Shown piece after piece: positions 43,894 to 51,916 of a stretch of 64,000 bases of DNA. Numbering within the stretch: position 1 is the first letter of the stretch; each line of letters starts with the position of its first letter. This stretch comes from Limenecus sp048360435 (GTDB lineage Bacteria > Cyanobacteriota > Vampirovibrionia > Gastranaerophilales > Gastranaerophilaceae). The stretch spans positions 62,001 to 126,000 of the forward strand of contig DBGCOP010000010.1 of the NCBI GenBank assembly GCA_048360435.1. Reading direction: 5' to 3'. Under the pieces are notes generated by a model. The model ran no database searches. It was not told the DNA's origin and worked only from the letters and a program-made list of their open reading frames with translations. The position numbers and the translations under genes are program-made.

Positions 43894-45226
43894 AATCTTT
43901 AAAAACCCTTCCTCGTTCTTCATAGCCTGAAAACATATCATAACTTGAACATGCCGGAGATAAAAGTATTACTTGATTATCAGATTCAAAAGCCTTATCA
44001 ACGGCTTCATTAAAGGTTTCTGTCATTATTATGTTTTCATATCCGTTTTTTCTTAGTTCCGAGGCAAATCTGTCTTTTGCCAAACCTGTCAAAACAACTT
44101 CATTAACATATTTTTTGACAGTCTCACAAAATTCTGTCAAATCTGTCATCTTGTCTGTCCCGCCGGCAATCAGAGTTAAAGATTTTCCCTCAAATGATTG
44201 TAAAGCAAAAATTGCTGCCTCAGGGTTTGTTGCTTTTGAATCATTATAGACTTCGTGTCCTTGTATGTTATCAACAAATTCACATCTGTGTTCGGGAGCC
44301 TTGAACTCTTTAATTGCTTCTTTAATTTTTTCAGTGCTGACACCTGCAATTTTTGAACATATTACAGATGCCATAACATTTTGATAGTTATGGTTTCCAA
44401 CAAGAGGTATTTCGCTCAAATCAATAATTTTTTCTTCACTATCCGGTTTTCTCTTGAAATAAAGTGCATTATTTTTAATGTAACTGCAATTTGTTTCAAA
44501 CTCTTTTCCAAAGAAGAATTTTTCTCCGCCGTAATTTTGTCCGAATTCAAAAACTTTTTCATCAAGTGCATTAAAAACAGCAAATCCCGGCTTTTTATCA
44601 TTTGAAAACAAAGAAGCCTTTGCCTCAAAATATCCCTCAAGTCCGCCATGCCAATCTATATGGTCAGGTGTAAAATTCATCCATACTGCGATTTGCGGAC
44701 GAAAACTGGGACTGTATGTCAGCTGAAAGGAGCTGACTTCACACACATAAAAATCTGTATCTTTACCAAGAAGCGAACAAGGTGGAATTCCTATGTTTCC
44801 ACATTTTTCAGCTTTGAATTCTTTATTCAAAATAAAATTTGTAAGCTCTGTTGTTGTTGTTTTGCCGTTTGTACCGGTAATTGCAATAAACGGCACCTGT
44901 GTTTCAAGATAAGCAAGCTCTATCTCACTTATCACTCTGATATTTTGCTCCGCTAATTTTTTCATAATTTCAGAAGCAGGAGGTATTCCCGGGCTGGTTA
45001 CAGCAATGTATGCATCATTCATAAATTCCTGTGAATGATGTTCAAATTCAGTTTTTATACCAAGACTATTCAACTCGTTAACAAGTTCAACATCCTTATC
45101 AGACATAGGTTTCTTTTCTGTAATATAACACTCAGCACCTTTTGAGTTTAAATATTTTGCAGCAGCTGTTCCGCTTTTTGAAAGTCCGAGTATTAAAACC
45201 TTTTTGTCAAACCATTTTCTTATCAT
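43874..45226 (-). CDS. murD: UDP-MurNAc-L-Ala:D-Glu ligase MurD
   Basis: A 450-residue cytoplasmic ligase adding D-glutamate to UDP-MurNAc-L-alanine. The N-terminal domain is VLILGLSKSGTAAAKYL, the ATP loop is AITGTNGKTTTTELTN, and WMNFTPDHIDWHGGLEGY is the MurD signature. NDSKATNPEAAIFAL and TLIAGGTDKMTDL lie in the C-terminal domain. It begins 21 bases after mraY. Confidence 0.96.
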   Translation of the reverse strand: MIRKWFDKKVLILGLSKSGTAAAKYLNSKGAECYITEKKPMSDKDVELVNELNSLGIKTEFEHHSQEFMNDAYIAVTSPGIPPASEIMKKLAEQNIRVISEIELAYLETQVPFIAITGTNGKTTTTELTNFILNKEFKAEKCGNIGIPPCSLLGKDTDFYVCEVSSFQLTYSPSFRPQIAVWMNFTPDHIDWHGGLEGYFEAKASLFSNDKKPGFAVFNALDEKVFEFGQNYGGEKFFFGKEFETNCSYIKNNALYFKRKPDSEEKIIDLSEIPLVGNHNYQNVMASVICSKIAGVSTEKIKEAIKEFKAPEHRCEFVDNIQGHEVYNDSKATNPEAAIFALQSFEGKSLTLIAGGTDKMTDLTEFCETVKKYVNEVVLTGLAKDRFASELRKNGYENIIMTETFNEAVDKAFESDNQVILLSPACSSYDMFSGYEERGRVFKDYALSKK

Positions 45227-45247
45227 AATTAAAAAACCTGTATGTTT

Positions 45248-46213
45248 CTATTTGTTCAAATACCAGAATAGCCCTACTGCAATTGCGCTAAATAGAAACG
45301 TCACCAATGAAAACACTTTTACTATGGTGGTTTCTTTCCAGCCTGAAAGCTCAAAATGATGATGAATAGGACTCATCTTAAATATTCTTTTTCCTGTTAA
45401 TTTAAAACTTGTTACCTGAAGCATTACTGACAAAGTTTCAATCAAATAAATAATTCCAATTGGAATAAGCCAGAGTTCAAATTTGCCCATTACTGCAATT
45501 GTTCCCAAAACCCCTCCCAGAGCCAGAGAACCGGTATCACCCATAAAAACTCTTGCAGGGTTTCTGTTGAAATACAAAAAGCCCAGACATGCCCCCATTA
45601 CTGCCGCACAAATAATCGCAATATCAACATTACCCATTATCAGATTTATCAATGTCAACGCTCCTAAAGATATAATCATATTCGAAGCCGCCAGCCCGTC
45701 CAGACCGTCTGTAAGGTTCACGGCATTTGATACACCTGTAATTAAAAACACTCCAAAAATCGGGTATAAATAACCCAGATTCAAAGTAAATTCACCAAAA
45801 GTCAAAAAAGTTCTTCCGCTTATTGTTACATACATTACAGGTAAACACGCAATAGCAATCTGCAAAAGAAGTTTGCCTCTGGCACTTAAACCTTTATTGT
45901 CATGATGTGCAAATTTCTGTGCATCATCTTGAAAACCCGCAAACATAAAAAATATGAAAGTTATCAATAACAAAAATGCACTTGTAGAAGCCTTTTCCGC
46001 CATAAATAAAGACACAACAGCAGACACAACAGCAGCTGCAACCAGAAAAACTCCGCCTGTTGTAGGAGTTCCGCCTTTTTTGGCATGTGATTCAGGTGCT
46101 TCTTCTCTTATATATTGACCAAGCATTTTCTTCTTTAAAAATTCTATATACGGAACACCGAATAATAAAGCCAGAACAAATGCTATCAGTGCTGCTACTA
46201 TTGCTAATATCAT
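45248..46213 (-). CDS. mraY: Phospho-MurNAc-pentapeptide transferase MraY
   Basis: A 321-residue polytopic membrane enzyme that attaches phospho-MurNAc-pentapeptide to undecaprenyl phosphate (lipid I). It has about ten helices. The signatures are GGTPTTGGVFL, a FAGFQDDAQKF loop, NAVNLTDGLDGLA and the cytoplasmic MSPIHHHFELSGWKE. The start overlaps the murF stop as ATGA. Confidence 0.97.
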   Translation of the reverse strand: MILAIVAALIAFVLALLFGVPYIEFLKKKMLGQYIREEAPESHAKKGGTPTTGGVFLVAAAVVSAVVSLFMAEKASTSAFLLLITFIFFMFAGFQDDAQKFAHHDNKGLSARGKLLLQIAIACLPVMYVTISGRTFLTFGEFTLNLGYLYPIFGVFLITGVSNAVNLTDGLDGLAASNMIISLGALTLINLIMGNVDIAIICAAVMGACLGFLYFNRNPARVFMGDTGSLALGGVLGTIAVMGKFELWLIPIGIIYLIETLSVMLQVTSFKLTGKRIFKMSPIHHHFELSGWKETTIVKVFSLVTFLFSAIAVGLFWYLNK

Positions 46214-47541
46214 CGCTTATCCAACTCCTTGATTATATCCTCAAATTTCATCGAGCGTGACGCCTTAAACAGCATTGTAGTACCAGCAGAAATATTTTCC
46301 AATATGTATTTTGCAGCACTATGATTTTCTTTAAACTGAACAGACTCACCCTCAAAGGTTTTTGATATAAATTTTGCAAGATTTCCGACAGTTATCAGTA
46401 TCACATCATCTGTTTTTAATGTATTTAAGTATTCACCTATTTCCTTATGATAAGTTCTTTCACTTTTGCCAAGTTCAAGCATATCTCCCAGAACAAGAAC
46501 TTTAGGACCTTTTTGGGTTGAAATAAAAGTTGAAACAGCTGCTTTTAAGGATTCCGGATTTGAATTATAACTGTCGTTAATAATCTTATAACCAGCAATA
46601 TCACTAACTTCCCAGCGTTTTTCAATAGGTTTATATTCTTCAAGTCCCTTTGCAATATCCTGAGGACGAATCCCTACCTTCAAACCTGCATTAATAACAA
46701 ACAATGCATTTTGTATATTATGCATACCTTCGACATTTAATTTATATTTCTGGTTTTTATAAAGAAATTCACTGGAATGTGATTCCAGTTTTATATTTTT
46801 CAGCTCCTTAGAATCCAAACTTACATAAAGGGTATTTCCCTCAAATTTATTTGTTTTCCTGATAAGTTCCGTATCATGAGCAATCAAAAGTCCTTCTTTA
46901 TGCAAATATTTTGAAATTTCGCATTTTGCCTTTGCAATATTTCTTACTGTACCCAAACGACCAATATGTGCAGTACCGGTATTGGCAATAATAGCAATAT
47001 CAGGTTTTGAATATTTAGACAAAAGCTCGATTTCACCAAGCCCTCTCATACCCATTTCCAAAATTAATATTTCCGTATCATCAGGCATAGATAGTATAGT
47101 CTGGCACAACCCCACTTCATTGTTGTGATTCAATGGTGATTTATGTACCTTATAATCCTGTGACATCACAGAAGCCATCATCTCTTTTGTGGTTGTTTTA
47201 CCGGAACTGCCCGTTATCGCAACAGTTATGGGTTTTATTTTTTCTTTACAAAACAGAGCTAATTTTAAATAAGCTTCAAGAGTATCTTCAACATATAAAA
47301 TGAATTTTGCATTTGTTTCAATAGTATTTTTATTACTTGTAAAATAGCCTCTGGCACCTTTCTCCAATGCATCTTTTATAAAATCATGCCCATCAAATCT
47401 TTCACCTTTTAACGGTAAATAAATATTACTGTCATTAATATTTCTACTATCTGTTGAAATTGTAAACTGTCCTGATTTATTGCGACATTGCAAAATTTCT
47501 GCATCTGTCGCTTTTACTATATCTTCAAACGTAAATTTCAT
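46210..47541 (-). CDS. murF: UDP-MurNAc-tripeptide:D-Ala-D-Ala ligase MurF
   Basis: A 443-residue ligase that adds D-Ala-D-Ala to complete the pentapeptide. The N-terminal domain has FTISTDSRNINDSNIYLPLK and RFDGHDFI, the ATP loop is AITGSSGKTTTKEMM, and NDSYNSNPESLKAAV and LVLGDMLELG are family hallmarks. No MurC, MurB or Ddl is found in the window, and murE is likewise absent. Confidence 0.96.
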   Translation of the reverse strand: MKFTFEDIVKATDAEILQCRNKSGQFTISTDSRNINDSNIYLPLKGERFDGHDFIKDALEKGARGYFTSNKNTIETNAKFILYVEDTLEAYLKLALFCKEKIKPITVAITGSSGKTTTKEMMASVMSQDYKVHKSPLNHNNEVGLCQTILSMPDDTEILILEMGMRGLGEIELLSKYSKPDIAIIANTGTAHIGRLGTVRNIAKAKCEISKYLHKEGLLIAHDTELIRKTNKFEGNTLYVSLDSKELKNIKLESHSSEFLYKNQKYKLNVEGMHNIQNALFVINAGLKVGIRPQDIAKGLEEYKPIEKRWEVSDIAGYKIINDSYNSNPESLKAAVSTFISTQKGPKVLVLGDMLELGKSERTYHKEIGEYLNTLKTDDVILITVGNLAKFISKTFEGESVQFKENHSAAKYILENISAGTTMLFKASRSMKFEDIIKELDKR

Positions 47542-47590
47542 AAAAAACCCTAACCTTAGAAAATTCTATTAAAAAGCTGTCATATACAAA

Positions 47591-48241
47591 TTAAGAAACA
47601 ATTGCGACACCGGAGCTCGTTCCCAACCTGTCAGCACCTGACTCAATCATCAAAAGTGCTTTTTCTTTATCTCTTATTCCTGCTGAAGCTTTAACGCACA
47701 ATCCCTTTGATTTAACTGTTTCTGCCATAAGTTTAACATCTTCGGCTGTTGCACCTGTTCCGTTTTTGACAAACCCCGTAGATGTTTTCACAAAATCAGC
47801 TTTTGCTTCTATGCAAATTTCACAAGCTTTTTTTATTTCTTCCTTTTCAAGTAAGTCAGTCTCCAATATAACCTTGAGGGGTTTTGAAGAACATGCCTGT
47901 TTAACAGTTTCTATATCTTTTTTCACAAAGTCATAATCCTTATCCTTTAAAGAAGAAACATTGATTACCATATCAATCTCATCCGCACCGTCTTCCACAG
48001 CTTTTTGTGTTTCAAATGCCTTTACATCACTTCTGTTAGCTCCAAGCGGAAAACCTACCACTGTGACAACTTTAACATTGGTATCTTTTAGATACTCTTT
48101 TGCTAATGAGACATTTACAGGATTTACACAAACTCCTTTAAAATTAAATTTTTTTGCCTCATCAAAAAGTTTTAATAATTCTTCTTTTTTTGCATCTTGT
48201 TTCAACAGTGTATGTTCAATATATTCTGATAATTCCGGCAT
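47591..48241 (-). CDS. deoC: Deoxyribose-phosphate aldolase
   Basis: A 216-residue class I aldolase that cleaves 2-deoxyribose-5-phosphate into acetaldehyde and glyceraldehyde-3-phosphate during nucleoside salvage. The Schiff-base Lys is in ADFVKTSTGF and the second catalytic Lys is in CVKASAGIRD; VVGFPLGANRSDVKAFE is typical of the short bacterial form. AGGGGA lies eight bases upstream. It sits between recO and murF, probably on the same message. Confidence 0.95.
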   Translation of the reverse strand: MPELSEYIEHTLLKQDAKKEELLKLFDEAKKFNFKGVCVNPVNVSLAKEYLKDTNVKVVTVVGFPLGANRSDVKAFETQKAVEDGADEIDMVINVSSLKDKDYDFVKKDIETVKQACSSKPLKVILETDLLEKEEIKKACEICIEAKADFVKTSTGFVKNGTGATAEDVKLMAETVKSKGLCVKASAGIRDKEKALLMIESGADRLGTSSGVAIVS

Positions 48242-48267
48242 CTTAAATTCCCCTGTTTTGATTCTTC

Positions 48268-49029
48268 TTATTTCATCATTTCTAACATCTGCATAGATTT
48301 TATTTTTTTGGGTGCAAACTGTTGAACATGCCTGCTCAACAGATTAAAACAAAAATCACAAATTTTTTCAGTAGCAAGCTCGTCATATCTTGATTTTGCA
48401 TCATAGTCAAGCTGCAACAATGTAATTAAAAAATCTCTTATTTTAAAATGGAGTTTTGAAGCACCCGTCAAAGTTTTTTTACAATTGGCACAAACCGTAC
48501 CGCCCTGCTCCGCAGCAAAATACATGTTTTCTTTATCCAACGAACACCCACATACAGAACAGTTTTCAAGCTCAAGAGAATATCCGGCTATATGAGTAAT
48601 TTTCAATTGGAACTTTAAAACAGAAAGCAAAAGTTCAACTTTATTTTTCGATTTTGAAATACTTTCGAGTGTTTTGTAAAAAAGTTCATAAATTTCTTCA
48701 CTGTTGGGATCATTCTCAACACCAAAACTGTGCACTATATCAGAGCAGTAAATGGAATAAAAAAGCTTATCCATATCACTTCTCGTATTTTTAAAGGTGT
48801 TTATTGCCACAGCCTGACAGATAGTGTCAAGATTTTTCCCCTTATGCAGCATCAGTCTGTTGGCTATCAGCATATCCATTCTGCCGCCGAGCTTACTTGC
48901 TGTTTTTTTTGCTCCCTTTGCCACACCCTTGATTATACCGCGATCTTTTGAGTACATGACAATAATCTTATCGGATTCGCTAAGATTATATGACTTCAAA
49001 TTTATGGCATTTGTAGTAAAGTTCTGCAT
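48268..49029 (-). CDS. recO: DNA repair protein RecO
   Basis: A 253-residue protein with an N-terminal OB fold (INLKSYNLSESDKIIVMYSKDRG), a helical middle and a Zn site made by CSVCGC and CANC. RecO loads RecA onto SSB-covered gaps with RecR and RecF. It starts 24 bases after pilT and is followed by deoC after 26 bases. With recF and recA it shows the RecFOR pathway is present. Confidence 0.93.
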   Translation of the reverse strand: MQNFTTNAINLKSYNLSESDKIIVMYSKDRGIIKGVAKGAKKTASKLGGRMDMLIANRLMLHKGKNLDTICQAVAINTFKNTRSDMDKLFYSIYCSDIVHSFGVENDPNSEEIYELFYKTLESISKSKNKVELLLSVLKFQLKITHIAGYSLELENCSVCGCSLDKENMYFAAEQGGTVCANCKKTLTGASKLHFKIRDFLITLLQLDYDAKSRYDELATEKICDFCFNLLSRHVQQFAPKKIKSMQMLEMMK

Positions 49030-49053
49030 TTTATTTTTAACGTAAATTCATCT

Positions 49054-50169
49054 TTAGAACTGGATATTAAACTTATCCACTGTTCCGTGGTAAGCACCGC
49101 GAAGCATTTGTTCTATTTCGACTTTGTTGTCACTGACTTCAACAGCAACTTCTCTTGATATCAAATCTTCTTTAATCAATTGGAGCAATGACATGTTCAT
49201 TGTAATCATATCATTGTAAGAACCTTTTTTAACAAGGTCATAGATTTGTTCAAGCTCATCTTTAATAATAAAGTCTTTTATAGTAGGAGTAACAACCATA
49301 ATCTCACAAGCAGGTACACGACCATGACCGTTTTTAAGTGGAATAAGTTTTTGTGCAACACAGCCTTTTAAAGTTTCAGCAAGCTGTTTTCTGACATTGT
49401 CTCTGTCTTTAGGATCGTACATACCAACAATTCTGCTTACGGTCTGAATCGCATCATTTGTGTGTAATGAAGCAATAACAAGGTGCCCTGTTTCAGCAGC
49501 TTTCATCGCACTTGTCAGAGTTTCTATGTCTCTGATTTCACCAATCAAAATAACATCCGGATCCTGTCTGAGTGCATATTTAACACCATCAGGGAAGGAT
49601 AATGTATCAATTTCGACCTGTCTTTGTGTAATTATGCAATTTTTGTTCGAATATATAAACTCTATCGGATCTTCAATTGTTATGATATGCTTACGCTCAT
49701 TTCTGTTAATCAAATCAATTAAAGAAGCGATTGTAGTAGATTTACCTGATCCGGTCGGGCCGGTAACAAGTACAATACCGCTGTTAAATCTTGCAAATGT
49801 ATTTATTGCCGGAGGCAGGCGAAGCTCTTCAAAAGTCGGAATTTCATAAGGAATAATTCTGAAAACAAGAGATGTATTTCCCAGTTGACGAGCAAGATTG
49901 ATTCTGAATCTTGATACACCTTTAATTTCATAAGAAAAATCAAGGTCAAAAGCAGCCTGAACTTTTGTTCTCAAGTATTTTGGCAGAACAACATTCAAAA
50001 CATGCGAAATATCTTTCTCTTTAATCAAAGGATAGTTTGTTTTTACAATTTTTCCGTCTTTTCTGACTACCGGAACTTCATCTATTCTCAAATGAACATC
50101 TGAAGCCCCTTCTTCTACTGCTTTTCTTAAAAAGCCATTTATATCAAATATAGTTTCTGTTCTTTCCAA
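49054..50169 (-). CDS. pilT: Type IV pilus retraction ATPase PilT
   Basis: A 371-residue secretion ATPase. It has an N-terminal PAS-like domain (EEGASDVHLRIDEVPVVRKDG), Walker A GPTGSGKST at about 134, the Asp box TIEDPIEFIY, the Walker B LIGEIRDIETL, the His box ASLHTND and a C-terminal region that includes ACEIMVVTPTIKDFI. This pattern marks PilT (retraction) rather than PilB (extension). The start codon is TTG with a strong GGAGGAG six bases upstream. It fits the prepilin-like gene at 17390. Confidence 0.95.
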   Translation of the reverse strand: MERTETIFDINGFLRKAVEEGASDVHLRIDEVPVVRKDGKIVKTNYPLIKEKDISHVLNVVLPKYLRTKVQAAFDLDFSYEIKGVSRFRINLARQLGNTSLVFRIIPYEIPTFEELRLPPAINTFARFNSGIVLVTGPTGSGKSTTIASLIDLINRNERKHIITIEDPIEFIYSNKNCIITQRQVEIDTLSFPDGVKYALRQDPDVILIGEIRDIETLTSAMKAAETGHLVIASLHTNDAIQTVSRIVGMYDPKDRDNVRKQLAETLKGCVAQKLIPLKNGHGRVPACEIMVVTPTIKDFIIKDELEQIYDLVKKGSYNDMITMNMSLLQLIKEDLISREVAVEVSDNKVEIEQMLRGAYHGTVDKFNIQF

Positions 50170-50337
50170 GATAATCTCCTCCTAATACATTGTAATTCTT
50201 TTTTGGGCAAATTTAAACTATTTTATAAAATTTAACAAAAGTTTACTCAAGTTTTGAAAAAATATGCCGTAATACATAGAGTGAACCGGAGGGATGAATA
50301 AAAACGGTTCTGTAATACAGTAACAGGAGGCGTATTC
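50170..50337 (+). promoter_or_regulatory. Structured leader upstream of the 53-aa ORF
   Basis: This divergent region between pilT and the 53-aa ORF contains two consecutive dyads directly before the ribosome binding site. GAACCG (50283-50288) pairs with CGGTTC (50305-50310), and CTGTA-A-TACAG lies at 50310-50320. The second could form a tight hairpin or be an operator. No T-run follows. It may be an mRNA leader element; it matches no riboswitch I know. Confidence 0.45.
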
Positions 50338-50499
50338 GTGATTACAAAGAACATGTACTTAGACATGGAATCTGACATGGCATTAGAAGAACTTCAGGAA
50401 GAACTGGAAGGAATCAAACTAATGTTCAATGAAAAAAACTGCATCAAAACAAGAAAAAAGGAGAAAAAATTTAAAAATAAAATTTGCTGGGAAAATTAA
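50338..50499 (+). CDS. 53-residue small protein
   Basis: A short ORF starting with GTG at 50338 with a perfect GGAGG seven bases upstream, ending at a TAA at 50497. The peptide is acidic and helical in the first half (LALEEL-type repeats: MALEELQEELEGIKL) and very basic in the second half (KTRKKEKKFKNK), with two cysteines. It is followed by a strong terminator, so it is a discrete transcription unit. Family unknown. Confidence 0.6.
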   Translation: MITKNMYLDMESDMALEELQEELEGIKLMFNEKNCIKTRKKEKKFKNKICWEN

Positions 50500-50520
50500 A
50501 TAAATAAAAAATAGAAACAA

Positions 50521-50562
50521 AAACCGCTTTGTAGTTATGAGATGCAAAGCGGTTTTTTTATT
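50521..50562 (+). terminator. Intrinsic terminator
   Basis: AAACCGCTTTG (50521-50531) pairs perfectly with CAAAGCGGTTT (50545-50555), followed by T residues. It ends the 53-aa gene transcript. Confidence 0.9.
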
Positions 50563-50607
50563 GACAAAAAGCTAAAAAAAAGCGAGAATACCATTAATAA
50601 AAACTAA

Positions 50608-50622
50608 GTAACAAATTGTTAC
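50608..50622. promoter_or_regulatory. Palindromic operator-like site
   Basis: GTAACAA-A-TTGTTAC is a perfect inverted repeat with one central base, about 100 bases upstream of the ATG at 50718. Such symmetry is typical of a repressor site. A related sequence AATTGTAACGAG occurs upstream of the FxG-motif membrane gene near 53889. Confidence 0.45.
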
Positions 50623-50717
50623 GAGCATACAAAAATGAGTAAATTTATTTTTTCAGCCAACTTTATTATTGTGTGTGAGTAAAAAAATAAATTATTAATT
50701 AAAACAGGTGGAAAATT

Positions 50718-51029
50718 ATGTTTAATTTGAAAAATTTGAAAATTGTAAAACAGCTTAATTCTATTAAACCACGATTGAAATGGCTTATGTTTTCGCAAAT
50801 GCAAGATTACAAAATTAATTCAAAATACATTGACATGATTTGCAATGACAATGATACAAAAAGTGACAATGAACGCCTTGAGGATATAGTTAGAGAATCT
50901 TTAATCAGAGAATTTACACCTGAAATTACTAAAATGAAATCATATGATTTTCTTGTTGATGCTGTTGTACACAATTTAAAGAAAAAACAACTTGCACATT
51001 TTGACAAAATTCAAGTTAACAAAGAATAA
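50718..51029 (+). CDS. Unknown small protein
   Basis: A 103-residue soluble, helical protein (MFNLKNLKIVKQLNSIKPRL...). It is basic at the N-terminus with a mixed acidic middle (DNDTKSDNERLEDIV). AGGTGG lies about seven bases upstream of the ATG. It stands alone between terminators. I recognise no domain. Confidence 0.65.
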   Translation: MFNLKNLKIVKQLNSIKPRLKWLMFSQMQDYKINSKYIDMICNDNDTKSDNERLEDIVRESLIREFTPEITKMKSYDFLVDAVVHNLKKKQLAHFDKIQVNKE

Positions 51030-51061
51030 AACATAAATTTTAAACCTTTATATAAAGAAAG

Positions 51062-51098
51062 ATGATACTTAACGGTAATGTAAGTATCATTTTTTTTG
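51062..51098 (+). terminator. Intrinsic terminator
   Basis: ATGATACTTA (51062-51071) and TAAGTATCAT (51081-51090) form a perfect 10-bp stem followed by eight T residues. Confidence 0.92.
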
Positions 51099-51149
51099 TC
51101 CAAAATACCTGTATATCAAAAAGAGGGAAAATTCCCAAAAGGAGGTTAA

Positions 51150-51599
51150 ATGAAATATCTGATAAGAAAACCTGATACATTTATGAATACATTAAATGAA
51201 GAAATAAATGGCATTTTAAAAAGAAGCTTTGATTCGGTTTTTCCGGAATATGTTTTGGAAAAAGAATCTAAAGGGCTGACTATTCCGGTTGATATAAAAG
51301 AATATAATGACAATTACAAAGTCAAAGTAGAAGTACCCGGCGTAAAAAAAGAAAATATAGAAGTAGAATTGAATAAAAATTCTTTGACAGTAACTGCTAA
51401 AAAAGAAGAAGAAAAAGAAGAAAAATCAAATAAATATCATAAAACAGAATTTGCTTACGGTAACTATTCCAGAACTATATATTTTCCTCATGAAATTAAT
51501 ATAGAAGGAGCTGAAGCAAAATTGGACAATGGTGTCCTTAATCTTGACCTCCCAAAACTTCTGACAAAAGAAGACACTAAAAAATTGGAAGTGAAATAA
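51150..51599 (+). CDS. Small heat shock protein (Hsp20/alpha-crystallin)
   Basis: A 149-residue holdase. The alpha-crystallin domain (about residues 45-135) begins at VDIKEYNDNYKVKVEVPGV and includes ENIEVELNKNSLTVTAKK and the conserved LDNGVLNLDLPK near the end. The N-terminal arm is short and the C-terminus lacks a clear I-x-I motif. The ribosome binding site is a near-perfect AAGGAGG, four bases before the ATG. No CIRCE element is visible upstream, and the short GGGA...TCCC dyad at 51125-51136 is too small to claim as a thermosensor. Confidence 0.93.
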   Translation: MKYLIRKPDTFMNTLNEEINGILKRSFDSVFPEYVLEKESKGLTIPVDIKEYNDNYKVKVEVPGVKKENIEVELNKNSLTVTAKKEEEKEEKSNKYHKTEFAYGNYSRTIYFPHEINIEGAEAKLDNGVLNLDLPKLLTKEDTKKLEVK

Positions 51600-51612
51600 A
51601 ACAATTTAGATC

Positions 51613-51652
51613 AAGCCCGTTTAAAAATTTAATAACTTTAACGGGCTTTTAT
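51613..51652 (+). terminator. Intrinsic terminator
   Basis: AAGCCCGTTTAAA (51613-51625) pairs with TTTAACGGGCTT (51637-51648) with one bulge, followed by T residues. It ends hsp20. Confidence 0.88.
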
Positions 51653-51673
51653 TTAAAATAATCCGGAGGAAAA

Positions 51674-51916
51674 ATGACAACAATTATAGGTATAAAAATA
51701 AATAATCGCCTTGATAGGGCGGTTGATGTTCAAGAAATTTTAACAAGATACGGTTGCATAATAAAAACCCGCCTGGGACTGCATGAAGAAATAAATGGTA
51801 TCTGTTCATCCAAAGGACTTATTCTTCTTGAAATTACGCAAGATGATTCAGCCATAGACATAGCTAACGAACTGTGCGATATTGACGGCATTGAAATTCA
51901 ACAAATGAAATTCTAA
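51674..51916 (+). CDS. ACT-like small regulator (TM1266 type)
   Basis: An 80-residue protein with a ferredoxin-like beta-alpha-beta layout: GIKINNRLDRAVDVQEILTR, YGCIIKTRLGLHEEI, then GLILLEITQDD and a last helix-strand. The pattern resembles the short putative iron-only hydrogenase regulators (TM1266 family). No hydrogenase genes are nearby, so the role is inferred only from the fold. GGAGG lies upstream of the ATG. It overlaps the convergent gene by 4 bases. Confidence 0.6.
   Translation: MTTIIGIKINNRLDRAVDVQEILTRYGCIIKTRLGLHEEINGICSSKGLILLEITQDDSAIDIANELCDIDGIEIQQMKF

Noticed and set aside
51125..51136. GGGA...TCCC dyad before hsp20 as an RNA thermometer
   Set aside because: Only four to five base pairs with a tiny loop, and it does not cover the ribosome binding site.
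51100..51150. CIRCE element for hsp20
   Set aside because: No TTAGCACTC-N9-GAGTGCTAA sequence is present upstream.
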